NCBI GenBank assembly: GCA_008638375.1
Contig: CM018035.1
Coordinates: 21,372,307-21,436,306, forward strand
DNA length: 64,000 nt
Direction: 5' to 3'
Origin: Nyssa sinensis
Taxonomy: Eukaryota; Streptophyta; Magnoliopsida; Cornales; Nyssaceae
The notes under the pieces were generated by a model. It saw only the letters and a list, made by a program, of their open reading frames with translations. It did no database searches and was not told where the DNA came from. Shown one piece after another: positions 37,740 through 50,231 of the stretch (positions are counted from its first letter, which is position 1; each line of letters begins with the position of its first letter). Both the position numbers and the translations under genes were made by a program.

Positions 37740-40700
37740 TGTAATACCTCGACCCAAATTATAACCGATCAAACCATATAAACCTGAGCCATTAGGGCTT
37801 TACGTCATGACACCAAATAAAATAGACGATTTTGGAATCTCAATAGGTTAAATGTACGGGCAATGCCCAGGCAAGCCATGAATGAATACCGAAATAAATA
37901 AATAAATAAAATAATAAATAAATATTTAGAATAAAGAAAATAAAATAATTATTATTATGTATATATATATATAGAGCTATATCTATATACATATAATATA
38001 CATATATGTATGTATATATAGTGTCATGCATGCATGTATATATATACATATACATATGCACCAAGGATTGGGATAAGGAGGGGGGCTTGTTTTGTGGATC
38101 TGAGAGTTTAAATTCAAAAACAAAGAGATGATGTGATAAGGGTCGGGAACAGAAGAGATAGAGAGAGAGAGAGAAACCGTGAGGTTGAAAGAAGGGGGGC
38201 GGCTGATATATGTATATCTATATGTGAGCAGTTGAGAGGAAGCTAGAAAAGGAGTAAAATCGAGGAAAAAGGGGTTGAATTGAAGCCTGGGTTTTGAGGA
38301 AGAGGAAGCAGAAGTGAAAGAAAACAGAAGAAGCATGAGATACTGCGGTTAGGAAAAAATCCAGAAAATGTAAGAAGCTCAGTTTTTATTTTTACAAGTA
38401 TGAATGATAAATTGAATTGTAGGGTCTTGTAGAGTAGGAAATATAGAAAAATTTGCAAAAAGAATCAATGAAAAAGGTTTAAAAATAAGGAAGAATGAAG
38501 TAGTTGCAGGTTGTGATGATAATTCGGTTTGTAGAGTTTTTGGGTGTTAAACTTAATTATAATGATTGGGTATTGATCATATAGGGTGCAAAAACTGAGG
38601 TAGGAAGAAATTTGAGCCAAAACAGTGAGGAAATTACCATGAAAATGGCTCACTGGAGAACCGCCAGAGCTACGGTTTCTCCTTGTTTCGTAAGGATCAG
38701 GTGATCCAATCCAAAAACTAACATTGGATATGAAAAGCCCATGAGATTTAGGAGAAAATGACATTTGAGTTGGGCTAGAAAACTGACCAGAACAAATGTC
38801 CGTCACCGAAGAAGACCACCGGCGTATCGTCGGAGAAGACAACACTGTTGTCTTCGGGTTGGGTTCGAGTCAGACCTGCCCAACCCCAACTTAGGGTCAT
38901 ACAAAACGATGTAGTTTTAATGAAATGTTAAAATTCTTTTTAAAATCAGAATTGGATTGTTTGGTTGGGGGCTTAAGGAATTCAAATTGGAACGGGATTA
39001 GCCTATCCTTATTTTAAACCATTGGTCATTGTTTGGTTTGTAACAGTAAAGAAAACAATTGCGCAGGGGTTGCTGCCCTCGCGACTTGAAGCCCAGACCT
39101 TAAGGTCATTAGGTGGAACACAGACCACTGTGCCACTAAGGCACATGTGATCTAAGTTACCCCAAATAATATATATAATAGTCACATTTAATTAATTTAA
39201 ATAATTAATTAAATTAGTTATTATTTAAATAATTCCCAATATGAAAACGAGCCAAATAAATAGTGTAAATTTACTGTTTTGAACCTTTTGGATCCAATGG
39301 TGAGCTCTATTTCATGAGACAGAGTCCCAAAAAATAAAATACCCGTAGAAATGCCAAAATGACCAAAATGCCCTTATGTCAAATGTGAGTCAAACAAACT
39401 CCAATTGAGTTAAGTAAATAGTAAATTTTTATTATTTCAAACCTTCTAGACTCAACGGTGTAGTTAAAATTGTGAAAACAGAAGTTAAAAAATAGAGACA
39501 TGCAAAATGACCATTTTGCCCTTTTGGTATAGAAGTCCAAATGGAAAACCGTGAAAAGCCTAAATTAGTAAAAGAGATACTTAGAGTAGCGAGATGTATA
39601 AATTTATAAATGGCATTAAAACTAAGATGTGTTCATTGATGTATAGGCAAGGCAAAGGGAAAAGAGAAAGATACGGAATACTAAAGTAAATTGTACGAAT
39701 TTAAGGTAAGTAAACTTCTATCTCTGATACGTGGTTTTTCAAGCCACACTCTTTTTATTATTGCCAAATTTTGTACTCATATATGTACCCACTGCTATTC
39801 TCCCACCATCGTTATTGTCTTATCTGGTGGAAGCTTATTGAATGTTATCTTATTGTTGCTATGTTGTAATGTGCCTTAAAAGGATTATTGGTAGACGTTT
39901 ACAGCATGTTATTCCATACCTTATGCACTTCTTATAAAAACACGATAGAATCTTGATTTATAATTGAATGTCAGATTTGTGCTCAGTCACAATATCCATC
40001 TGATTATTTTCTGAGTTGGCAGAACCTTCGGGTCGATTGATAGGACCTTCGGGTCGATTGACAGGACCTACGGGTCGAGTCCGTGAACGGACATATGAAG
40101 ATGGGGCATTTTTACGCATGGAGTTATAAGGGTATTTTATATGCATTGAAGTTAAGGAAGGTATGTCGGGCCCCAGACCTAAGGTCTGCCAACCAGAGTA
40201 AATGCATCACTTATATTGACTGAAATGTTTACATTTATTGGATTCATAGGATGGGTGTCATTCCCTATGAATAATCCTATGTTGATCGTTCACTCAGTAA
40301 TTGTACTTGACTCTGATCGTTTTATTGTGGCAGTATATTCATGTTGATTATGATCATTGATCTTTACCCATATCCATGTTACACCATTACTCGTACTTGT
40401 TTATTGTACCTTGCTACATTGGCCATTGTGGCATTTTACTGTTAACTACAACCATTGTCATAACTGGCTATCAGGTTACCTTTGAATTTATATTTTTCTT
40501 TGTTAATCCTAACCCGTATTGGAGATAGGCTTTTATTTACTGAGCTTTGTTAGCTCACCCCACTTACTATCTTTTTCAAGTGAAAATGCTACAGAACCAC
40601 AGTAGGAGTTCAGGAGCGTAGGGAGACAGTCAAGGAACATAATAGAATAAAGTAGTCTCTCCCATGTACTCACCACCTAAGAGTGGTTTATGTTTAATTT

Positions 40701-40875
40701 ATTGTCAGTTCTATTTTCAGTCTTTGAACAATATTTGTAATAAGGCTTTTGCACTTTAATGTTATGTTACATTATTTACTGTTATCATTAATACAAAGAA
40801 TGAAAAAAGTAGGGACGGCCATTGGGCCGGCCCCGCGACACGAGATCTACATAGGATGGGTTTCGGGTCGTGACA
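37740..40875 (+). repeat. Element B 3' LTR
   Basis: It starts TGTAATACCTCG and ends GGGTCGTGACA, followed by GCTAT. Matches 30876..34042 over its length, with differences in microsatellite length near 37960..38060. Confidence 0.92.
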
Positions 40876-40880
40876 GCTAT

Positions 40881-43800
40881 GAAAGAGCAATTCGATAAAT
40901 TACCAATATAAACTGAGGCCTAACTGAAGGATTAATTGAAAATGTGTCACATGGACTATGAGATGAGTTGATAAGTCATCATCAGTGTGATATAATAATG
41001 CTAAAAATAAATTTTTGGTAATTTATTCGGGACTGGTGTAAGGCACGGGACTACATAGTCATCTAAAGGACGTAGATAAATAAAAAAATCCAAATGATTG
41101 AATTTTTAGAAACGGATTGCATATTTGGAATCAGAACATCGAAATTAGCTAGGGAACCAATTTTGGTATAATTCTGAGACAGTTTTAATTTGGGTGCATG
41201 TGCGCACATCGTCGACCAACTGGCCACGTTGCACCTCAGGAAGCGTGAAAGCTTATCCAATAAGATAAGTTGATATTCTAGAACATGACACATGTAAAAA
41301 ATGTGGTGGTGGGAGAAAGTGGATAGTATATGTAAGGGGTGCACAATAAAGAGATAGAATGGACATTGATATGCCTTGATAAGACATGAGGAAAACCCTC
41401 ATTTTTTCTCTCTCTTCCCTCCCTTTCCCTCTTTGAGTAGCAAACCAACATTCTCTCTCTTTCTCTCTCTCTCATTTCTTCTTCATCATGGCTGCATGTA
41501 AGAGTTGAGTGTGTGTGTGTGTATGTGTATGTGTGTATTGTGTGTGTTGTGCATGTGTTTGTTGAGAAAGACAAAATGTATGTAACATACTATGTGTATA
41601 TGTGAGTGCGTGTTTCTGTATGTATGGACACAGTGAACCCAAAACTGAAAACCATAAAAGAGAATAAAAGGAAGAAGGAGAAAAGAAAGGAAGAAAAGAG
41701 GAAAAAAGAAAGGAAAAGAAGAGAAGAAAGACCAGAACTGAACAGGACAGAACTCATGTGTGGCAGCCATTGAAGCTAACTGAGCTTTTTCTCACTATTG
41801 TAATTTTCTCTCTTTAGCCGAAACCATGCAAGTAAGGAAGTTTCAAAACTTGCACCTAGTTCTGAATTTAATTTGGGGACCTTGTGTGTGATTGTATATG
41901 TGTTTGTATGAGAATACCATAAAAGAGAATAAAAGGAAGAAGGAGAAAAGAAAGGAAGAAAAGAGGAAAAAAGAAAGGAAAAGAAGAGAAGAAAGACCAG
42001 AACTGGACAGGACAGAACTCATGTGTGGCAGCCATTGAAGCTCACTGAGCTTTTTCTCACTATTGTAATTTTCTCTCTTTAGCCGAAACCATGCAAGTAA
42101 GGAAGTTTCAAAACTTGCACCTAGTTCTGAATTTAATTTGGGGACCTTGTGTGTGATTGTATATGTGTTTGTATGAGAATATATGCATATACATGTGTAT
42201 ACATATAAATTCATATAGAAATATATATATATATATAGATATATAGATATAATATATATATATATATGCATGAGTGGCTACAAATAGAGAATCATTAAGG
42301 TTCTCGTGGAACCCTTGAATTTTCCCTTGGTGAAAGCACTTATTAGAACGTTAGTAGGAAAAGGCAGAACTAGTGAGTCATGATGATTCGCCGAAAAATC
42401 GTGAGTCAATGGTTTCGAGTGAATTCAATTATTTTTTATGCTAGAAAATCATCCTAAAGTGTGTAAAATTAGAATATATAAAGGATAGAAAGAAAAATAA
42501 GCAAAAAGGGTTCGGTGTACCGGCATCGAAGGGGGTGACCGACTTTAGTGGGTCAACATGTCAATGTTGATTGGTCAATGGTCAAACATTAACTCGGGTG
42601 AATCAACCAGGTCGCGGGTCTGGACTATGGATTGGACCTTGGTGTTGGGCTTGGATCTGAGCCTGTTTGGCTGCATGGTTAAGGGAAAACTAGTTATTGT
42701 GGTTTTGGTTCAAATCTGAATTGGTTCTGAGTGAGAACTGGTTCAACAATGAACGAGTCTAGGCAAAAATTTATGAAAATGCCCCTCCTCTAATAATTAG
42801 ACTCATTAACGGGGTTGGTTTGGACAGGGACTCGAGATGGTCCTACATAAATATATGAAATTACAAAAATATCCCTAATATAAATTAAGAGACAAAAAGG
42901 CTAATAAAATTTAAAAAGGGTTATCCCAAGATTTTTGGATGCTGGGGATTTATATACATGATCAGATTGGACAAAATGGGACCCGATAATGGTCCCACAT
43001 TTTTAATGGTTTTGGATGCCAGGAACTCAAATATGATATCAGAATACTGAAATGAGGACTCGAGGTGGTCCCACATGAATATATGCAATTATTAAAATAC
43101 CCCTAGATATAAAACAAATATCTATAAGAATTAATATAAGGTAAAGAGGACATCTTTATGATTATTGGACCCTTTAGATCCGATTCCAAGGTCAATTTTG
43201 AGGGACGGCGTCTCGGTAGACGTGTAACTTGTTCGATAAATTATGAAAATACCCTTATAGGTTCAAAAGACAATCAAATGACTTAGAGACATTACGATAA
43301 GGCTTTATTAGGGTTTTTTATACTCAAGAACATGTTTTTGATATCTATTTGGGCAAACAAGCAACCGATGTATACGCTAACATGTAATTAGCCGTAGAGA
43401 ACATTAAGACTTGACACAATACCTTAGTGATATGGGCTAGAGTGGTCTTAGGGATGGAACAGTAAGTGCGTAAGGCAATTAACAAACATTATGAAAGACA
43501 CATATAGTGTCTCTTTATAGCGGGGTGATGATTGGGACTAGGGCAATGTCCTAACTTATTGATGTGTGTACTTGTTATATGATCTACATGAGATGTTTGT
43601 TATCACCATTGATTACCTTGCAACTGATTTATCGGTATGATATGATTGTTACATTGAATGTTATAATGTTGGATATTGCATGATATTACTGGATAAATGT
43701 AACCATCATATGGATGCTTATTGCTATTTTACTCCTATCATGGATATTAATAATCATTGTTGTTTCTATAATTATTTTGAATCTAATATCCTCTCTTATA

Positions 43801-45570
43801 GTTATCAATTATGGACTTCATGATGTTGTTATTTGTATTGTTGACCATACTTGAGCGGTGTGAGATTTGAGATGATGTTGATATTGATAAGCACCGTCTA
43901 TGGTGCGGATTGAGATATTGGGATTATAAAAAAGAACAACTTATGTGAAAAGGACTTGGGATGGAAATTTTTCACATTTTTTGTATGTTCTTGAGTGTGG
44001 TGAGATTGTGTTTTACCCGGGGTTCTATTTGTGATAGGGATGGTGTCTCCTATTGGCTTAGAACTGTAAACCCGCGCGTGTGGTCATTTGTTTCCATCGA
44101 GTTAGTAGCTCGTAAAGCACATAGGCTTACCGGGAGCCAAATTAGGTGGATACTCATGGGATTGAGATTATTAAGAGAATGGAATGAGTTGAATAAGACT
44201 TTATCTCTTTTGCTATAGGTTGATCGATCTGAGATAATTTCGCTTGAGACTCATGTGATATTTCTTTGTGTTTATTAAAGGATTGCATACTACTAGTTTA
44301 TGATACTATCGCAATTGTGGCTGGTTGCATAACTTTGAATGTATATATCATTCTTGTGGCTTTGAACGGAAAATAGAGGTGCATCATGGGGTTGGTAAAC
44401 TTATACTTACACCTTGTGATTGGTTATGTACATATACATTGTTATTGTGGCATTAAAACAGGAAATGGAGGCGCTTCATGAAATTGTATGCTTACATTTA
44501 TGTCATGTGTCCGACTTTTCATATGCCAATTACTTGGCTATTATTATCAAATCACATGTAATGGTGCTATGCCTTCTTGATGTTTATACTTATGCATGTG
44601 TTAGAATATGCTGTTATTGCATGCTTGTGACACATACTGGACTTTAGGGTGTGTCCTTTTTAGACTTGTATTAGTTTTTGCACTGCTACTTACTTATGTG
44701 TTTTGGGAAACCTTACTGAGCGTTATGGCTTACCTCTGCTATTCATGGGAATGACAGGTATTGTCTTGATGGAAGATAACTACTAGAGTAATGCAAGAAG
44801 GATTGAGGACAATGTAGAATTTAGTTTACATTATTGTATTCATTCATTATATTTATTAAGGGTGTCTGTACCCTTCTCAAATATTTATGTATATTGATTG
44901 GACTATAGAGTCAGCTCTGGACATGCCTTATTACCTAATAAGTATTGATGTTGGTAAAATACCTTTAATAGTAATCAATTTCATTTAATCCCATTATGGG
45001 ACTTAAACAAGTCTAATCAGGGAACTGAACCGAAACTAACTAAAGAGAAACCAATTAAAGGAAATTAATTATTCAATTAAAAAAAATAACCTGTATTTTA
45101 TGTACTTGACTAGGATGATTAGTCCTATTTCCCATCTTATTGGGTCCAATGAACCCTTAGTCCAACCCTACGATTTAGGGGCACAACATTCTAGCAAAGG
45201 GAGATTTGTATCCTAGTTGTGGAGGTGCCAATCTGAGACAATAGTTGCCAGATTTATATAATAGATAAAAGGTAGAATAGAAAGTGAGAGACACTCATCA
45301 AATTGTAATAGTTAGAAATTCATATTATTATATCTCTAATGTATAGTTTAGTTATGCTCTACCAAGTATGATTGCATTTAAAAAAAAATTAACAAACAAG
45401 AATTTCGCTACACGATTTTATATAATCGAATGTAATCTACTTGGGAATAATGAAAAAGCCTTTGGTTAAACACATCATCAATATGCTGCTAAGGGTTAGT
45501 GTATTGGAAAAGTACTTAATTGGCCAGTCATTATCCCTAATCCGTATAGGGTGGGTTATGGGATGTAACA
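40881..45570 (+). repeat. Family C LTR, interrupted at its start by Element B
   Basis: The right end GGGATGTAACA is followed three bases later by a tRNA-Met primer site. The left part (AAAGAGCAATTCGATAAATTACC onward) matches the inverted copy starting at 47867, so the true LTR start lies a few tens of bases further left, before Element B (30783..30875). The stretch contains a 265-bp tandem duplication, microsatellites at 41505..41550 and 42220..42265, and CTTACTGAGC near the 3' part as in the Element B LTR. Short open frames in it show no recognisable domain. Confidence 0.65.
41651..42180 (+). repeat. 265-bp near-perfect tandem duplication
   Basis: Units 41651..41915 and 41916..42180 differ at about two positions (GAACTGAACAGG against GAACTGGACAGG, and CTAACTGAG against CTCACTGAG). 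Each holds a purine-rich GAAGAAAGG-type tract of about 90 bp and a TGTGTGATTGTATATG tail. Confidence 0.93.
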
Positions 45571-45573
45571 GAG

Positions 45574-45585
45574 TTGGTATCAGAG
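45574..45585 (+). other. Primer-binding site of family C element
   Basis: TTGGTATCAGAG follows the LTR terminus GATGTAACA after three bases, and it matches the tRNA-Met-type sites of Elements A and B. It proves that 45570 is an LTR end. Confidence 0.85.
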
Positions 45586-45779
45586 AAAAGGTTAATGATC
45601 TTTTAGGAAAAACCATACAAGGAATACATCACAATTAAGTGTTAGGAGTAAGGGTTAAGGGTCTTTGGGAAAGACCAACCTAAGAACATCAAAGCATGAG
45701 ATTATTAAGTTACCCTTAGGGATATTGGGATTAAAAGTTCAGTACCACCAACAAAGTCGGCATATTAGAGGATTAAATT

Positions 45780-45839
45780 ATGGAGTCAGTCATACTATCA
45801 GAGTTAGTATCACGGATTGAGGGTTTGAAGGACCATTGA
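45780..45839 (+). pseudogene. Family C gag start fragment
   Basis: A 19-codon frame beginning with ATG at 45780 gives MESVILSELVSRIEGLKDH and then a stop. Position, about 210 bp after the primer site, and the LVSRIEGL helix resemble the gag starts of Elements A and B. The interior breaks off by about 46000, where an inverted LTR begins. Confidence 0.4.
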
Positions 45840-45999
45840 AGAAATGACGAGAATGATAACAATGTATGCTAGTGTGCTATTAAAACCCTAGTTATAAGTA
45901 AGACTGATCACCTTACTATATATCTTTAGGGCTGAGAAACACATATGGCGTGCCCTATCCAACTATTGAGTTAAGATTCATAGATTATGAACTTAGTGA

Positions 46000-47867
46000 A
46001 GAGTGCGAGTCGCCGAAAATGACTGTTCACAACCTTTAAGCCAAAACTCAGTTTTCCCAATTTGTGCGATCAAACAGCCCCTAGGCCGCATGACCATTGA
46101 CCTGGATCCAACCCATTGATGTCACCCAAATACTCAATTGACCCAACTCGGTTTGACCGTTAACCCATTGACCAGTCAACGTCGGCAACACTCTAGTCAC
46201 CATTTTCGGTATGGTCATTGAAAAACTATAAAAACCCTATAATTTTTAACTATTTTCCTGCATTTTTCTTTTATTATTTCTCCCCTTGTTTTAATCCCTG
46301 GATCTAACCCATTGATGTGACCCAAATACTCGATTGACCCAACTCGGTTTGACCGTTAACCCATTGACCAGTCAACGTTGACAACACTCTGGTCACCATT
46401 TCCGGCAAGGTCACCGAAAAACTGTGAAAACCTTCTAATTTTTAATTGTTTTCTTGCATTTTTCTTTTATTATTTCTCCCATTGTTTTAATCCAAACATT
46501 ATTTAACTTCAAACCACATCATTTAGAATAGTTTTCAAGAACTAAAAGGACCAAGAAACAAGGTCCTCTGATGATGCCCGAATCCTTGGCCAATTGCCTA
46601 CAACCGCTAATTCTATCCCCTCCGACCATGGTTTTTAATTTATTTTGTTCTTATTCAATTTCTAAGACCCTCAAGGGTTTTCCCCAAGGCCTAAAAATTG
46701 TTCTTTCCTCACGGAGACTCGAACATGGGTCTTTTTTGTAAAACACGCACCAACATACCCATACACATTCAACCACCAAACAACTCAACACATTCAAATT
46801 CAAGAAACTAGACTAAATAAAAGGTATAGAAGCCTCTGCTTGTCTTACATGACCCACAACTAGAGAGAGAGAAAGCTTGCATTGAGCTTCCATGGCAACC
46901 ATTCATCACAATCTAGTCCTCATCTTTCCTTCATCTTATTTCCATCTATTTTTCCCTTATTCTTTTCTACCATTTTTCTTCTTTCCCTTTCCTGGTTTTC
47001 TTCCTCTTGGTTCGGTTTCACAGCGTGCTCAACACACACACAAACACACACTGATTCACATGCACAACACTCTCCCTCGCTTCCCAAAGTCATCTCTGTT
47101 ACACACACAAACACACACACTCTTTCTCTCTCAAGCTCTTCTTCTCTCATGACTTCCTCACAACAAATGCACATATATCACATACAAATATACACACTTA
47201 TACACACCCATAGTAAAGAGAGAGAGAGAGAGAGAGTCTAAAAGGGAGAAAGAATTGTGTGACGGAGAGAAAGAGGTTTGCCGCCTAGAGGAGGGGAAAT
47301 AGAGAAAAGGTGAGAAAAAGGAGGAGAGAGAAAAAAAGGTTGCCTTTCATGTCCCATCATTGTCATTTCGGTCCCTCTACAATGCATCCTCACACACACA
47401 ATCCACTATTTCCCACCACCACAATTTTACACACATCCCTCTTCTAAAACCTTATAGTTAACTTTTTGAAAAAGCCTTTCATGCTTTCCAAGGCACTACG
47501 TGGCCAATTAGCTAACTATGCACGCATTCGCATCTGAAAATAACTGTCAGAATTGCACCAAAATTGGCACCCTAGTTAATTTCAACGCTCTGATTCCAAA
47601 TATGCAGTTCATTTCTCCAAATTCAATCATTTGAGTTTTCATATCTATATGTGTCCAGTAGATGACTATGTAGTCTCGTGACTCACACTAGTCTCGAATA
47701 AATCACTAAAATTCCTTTCTAACCTCTTATAGTCATACTGATTACTTATCAATCAATTTCACAATTTTTCTGGTACATCATCCATTAATTTCTAGTCTGA
47801 CCTCAATCTATGTTGGCAATTTATCAAATTGCTCTTTGATAATTTTTCGGGTCCTTACAATATTACA
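46000..47867 (-). repeat. Inverted, truncated family C LTR
   Basis: On the minus strand it starts TGTAATATTGTAAGGACCCG at 47867 and then follows the plus copy from 40881 in order. Shared blocks are AAAGAGCAATTTGATAAATT, GACTACATAGTCATCT, TGCATATTTGGAATCAGA, a GA/CA-repeat zone near 47000..47240, and the GGTCAATGG block. It stops at about 46000, having covered roughly the first 1.8 kb of the LTR. Confidence 0.7.
46101..46493. repeat. 196-bp tandem duplication
   Basis: Units 46101..46296 and 46297..46493 both start CCTGGATC and end TTGTTTTAATC, with perhaps ten to fifteen differences. It lies in the inverted family C LTR. The corresponding plus LTR part (near 42540) has only one copy. Confidence 0.88.
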
Positions 47868-48777
47868 CTGACGATAGAGCTCGTAATCAGTCTGTTCCTG
47901 GACATGTTTTTGTTCGAAGAGTTTTATGCAAAGAGACTTCCAAATTTTGATTGTAATTTTTATTTTGAAGAATTTCATGATTGGGTTTTATAATTTGGAT
48001 AATTATCTTTAATACGAGACTTTCAAAAGAAAAAATGAATATTTTTTTGGCAGGAGATAAACTTATTGGATTCATGAAAAGATGATAGATTGATTTACAA
48101 AGATGCAAACAACTACAACATTAAAAGTGCATTCGTTCATGGCTATGAATGATGAGACTACTTATGAATAGATTTTTGCTAAGAAATTATTTGAAGATTT
48201 TAGAAGACCAGTACAGGCCAACTTGGGATTATTTTAGAGTACTAAAATGTATTGATGAGAATAAAGAAAAATTTTCAAAATATGTTCCTAGCACCAATGA
48301 AAAGTTACAAGAGAAATCTAAAATTGTTAAAGTGACTTTGACAGATAAAATTACAGATATTGAATCATTAAAAGAAAAGATCACATCTTCGTAGAAAAGT
48401 CTCTTATCATAAAAAGTGCATATCAAATTATTTCATTCCTTGAAGACAATCAGAAGAAGAAAGTATATGACTTTACCATAGGTACAGTCAACGCTACAGA
48501 TAGGAATGAACTTGAACTTGTGAGAGATGATTATGATCCTTCTAAGAAGATTGAACTTGAACTAGATCGAGAATATAATTTTTGTTTTATTATAGGAACA
48601 TTATTATCATAAAAAATGGCCTAAAGTTACAGACTTCATGAAAGCTGTGGTAGAAGAACTGTTTGAATATTTAATTGTTCTTCAAAAGATTCAATTGTTA
48701 TTACTGGGTTATGGACGAGTTCGATGTTGTATATACACAGTCAACTCAATGACGAATTCTTTTTAAGTGAGAGAGAC
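47868..48777. other. Unassigned decayed region
   Basis: Plus-strand frames show patches that look protein-like but carry no motif I know. One is an 81-codon frame at 48149..48394. Another is a patch near 48390..48610 that includes SAYQIISFLEDNQKKKVYDF. They are in different frames, with stops between them. The end, GACGAATTC then GTGAGAGAGACTGATGTAGG, resembles a retrotransposon purine tract meeting an LTR, so this may be the 3' part of another dead element. Confidence 0.3.
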
Positions 48778-49230
48778 TGATGTAGGACGTATTTGGTACC
48801 TTAAAAATAAAATTATTTGTCTTAAATTTGTATTATAATTGTTTAGTTTCTAATTTCGATTTCTTTATAATTTCTTTAGTTTTCTAGTTTATTAGGAATA
48901 ATATAAGAATTAGTAATTTTTATTTTAATTAATAATTTTTATTATATTAGAATTAGTATAAGAATAGAAGTTATGATTTCTTAGTTAAAATAGTAATATT
49001 CTGTCTTTATAAATATGATGTAATAAATTTTTATTATGATTTTTTTATTATTAATTTTTTACTTTGATAAATTATTTCGCTTATTTAAATTGATTGATAC
49101 TTGTTAAATTGAGAATTTTTTATTTTTAAATATTGACAATTATCCTATTTATTATTTACGTTTTCGTCCCATTTTATATTACTATATGAATGTTGTTATG
49201 AGAACTTTTCTAATTAATGACAATATTACA
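48778..49230 (+). repeat. Possible short LTR
   Basis: It starts TGATGTAGGACG, a common plant LTR opening, after a GA-rich tract. It contains CTTTATAAATATGATGTAAT, which is TATA-like and near a plausible RNA start. The end at ACAATATTACA is a guess. No partner LTR or target duplication was found, so the call is weak. Confidence 0.28.
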
Positions 49231-50162
49231 CCAGTTACAGCCTACCCAAGACAATATTTAAAAGGGTGCGCTAAATTATTGTACTTTCACGAAAAAAAGG
49301 GCGGGTCATTCAATGGTATTTAGTGCTCATCACACGTGTGTATCGCGAAGCACAATAATCGACCGTTCAGCTGTCATGAGATTGAAGGAATATAACTGTC
49401 ATGCTAATTTTTCTTTCAAACGGTTATATTATGAATAATTAATAATTTTATTATTTAATAATTAATATATTTTTAAAAGAATATTTTATAATATTAATTT
49501 ATAAGAGAAAAAAAAATTTATATATACTTATATGTATTCCATCTAGTATAAGTCTTAATAATTATATGTATTAATATTTTCCGTTATTAAAGTAGAAGAT
49601 TTGAAAGTAGATAAAATAATGACATAACAAACATAAAAAATAAAGTTTTTTTAGTTAAAAGATATTAATATTTATTTTTATAACTTAAGTTTAATATTAT
49701 ATTTTTTTTTATAAAAAATAGAAATATAGCTTTTTTGAACCAAAATTCAAATAAATGTAAAGAATTTTTTTATTTATGAAAGTATAACAAAATTTAATAA
49801 TTAATAAATTTTTAATTTTCAATGTTTATTAATTATAAAAGAGTTGAATGGAGTTTGATATATATTACTAGACTCAATTTTCTATCAACTTAAATTTTTA
49901 AAATAAAATTTATTTTTTTGAATAAATAACTTTTAGAAGACTTATCACAAATAAAATTCAATGACAAACAAGAGTGGGATCTGCAGTCAACAATAGAAGT
50001 TCATAGCGGCTGTATTGACCCACCATCTTATTGTCAAAACTTTGACATTATTGGTTGCCAATTCTGATGCAAGAAAGAAGAATCACCATAAATTTTGAAG
50101 TAGAGACGAGTTGATAGGGAGAAAAAGTCAATAAAGTGAGCAAATGGACTTCAGATCAAGTG
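49231..50162. other. AT-rich upstream region of the host gene
   Basis: No gene is visible. It is strongly AT-rich at 49420..49980. A perfect 10-bp palindrome CACACGTGTG at 49331..49340 contains a G-box core CACGTG, about 890 bp before the start codon of the small gene. That is too far to assign as its promoter with any confidence. Confidence 0.4.
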
Positions 50163-50170
50163 TATATAAG
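50163..50170 (+). promoter_or_regulatory. TATA box of the small host gene
   Basis: TATATAAG lies 65 bp before the chosen start codon. Transcription would begin near 50195, at the edge of the GA repeat. An in-frame ATG at 50144 lies upstream of this box and is therefore unlikely to be used. Confidence 0.55.
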
Positions 50171-50195
50171 AAGGCTGACTTTGCAGGGGCCTCAA

Positions 50196-50197
<2 letters not shown>

Positions 50198-50227
<30 letters not shown>
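50198..50227 (+). repeat. (GA)n leader repeat
   Basis: About fifteen GA dinucleotides run directly into the ATG. GA/CT repeats are frequent in plant 5' leaders and can act as GAGA-type elements. Here it would form most of the leader. Confidence 0.85.

Positions 50228-50231
<4 letters not shown>

Larger units (their letters stand above)
30876..40875 (+). mobile_element. Element B: complete, decayed Tekay-like Ty3/gypsy element
   Basis: LTRs of 3167 bp (30876..34042) and 3136 bp (37740..40875) flank a 3.7 kb interior. Both begin TGYAATACC and end GTGACA. The target duplication GCTAT is at 30871..30875 and 40876..40880. A perfect tRNA-Met primer site follows the left LTR and a purine tract precedes the right one, so the element is on the plus strand. 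Gag is reduced to helix plus knuckle. The rest of the interior is unreadable, apart from a faint chromodomain-like LRTKKI near 37430. LTR divergence of several percent by eye makes it an old insertion. It sits in the start of a family C LTR that resumes at 40881. Confidence 0.92.

Noticed and set aside
36229..38458. Several minus-strand frames of 60-117 codons rich in Phe and Ser in Element B
   Set aside because: They arise from GA-rich plus-strand sequence of a decayed element, and composition explains them.
46882..47241. 119-codon frame with a hydrophobic N-terminus
   Set aside because: It is low-complexity CT and CA repeat translation inside the inverted family C LTR.
50144..50227. Longer start (ATG 50144) for the small host gene
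   Set aside because: It lies upstream of the TATA box and would translate the GA repeat as Arg-Glu repeats.
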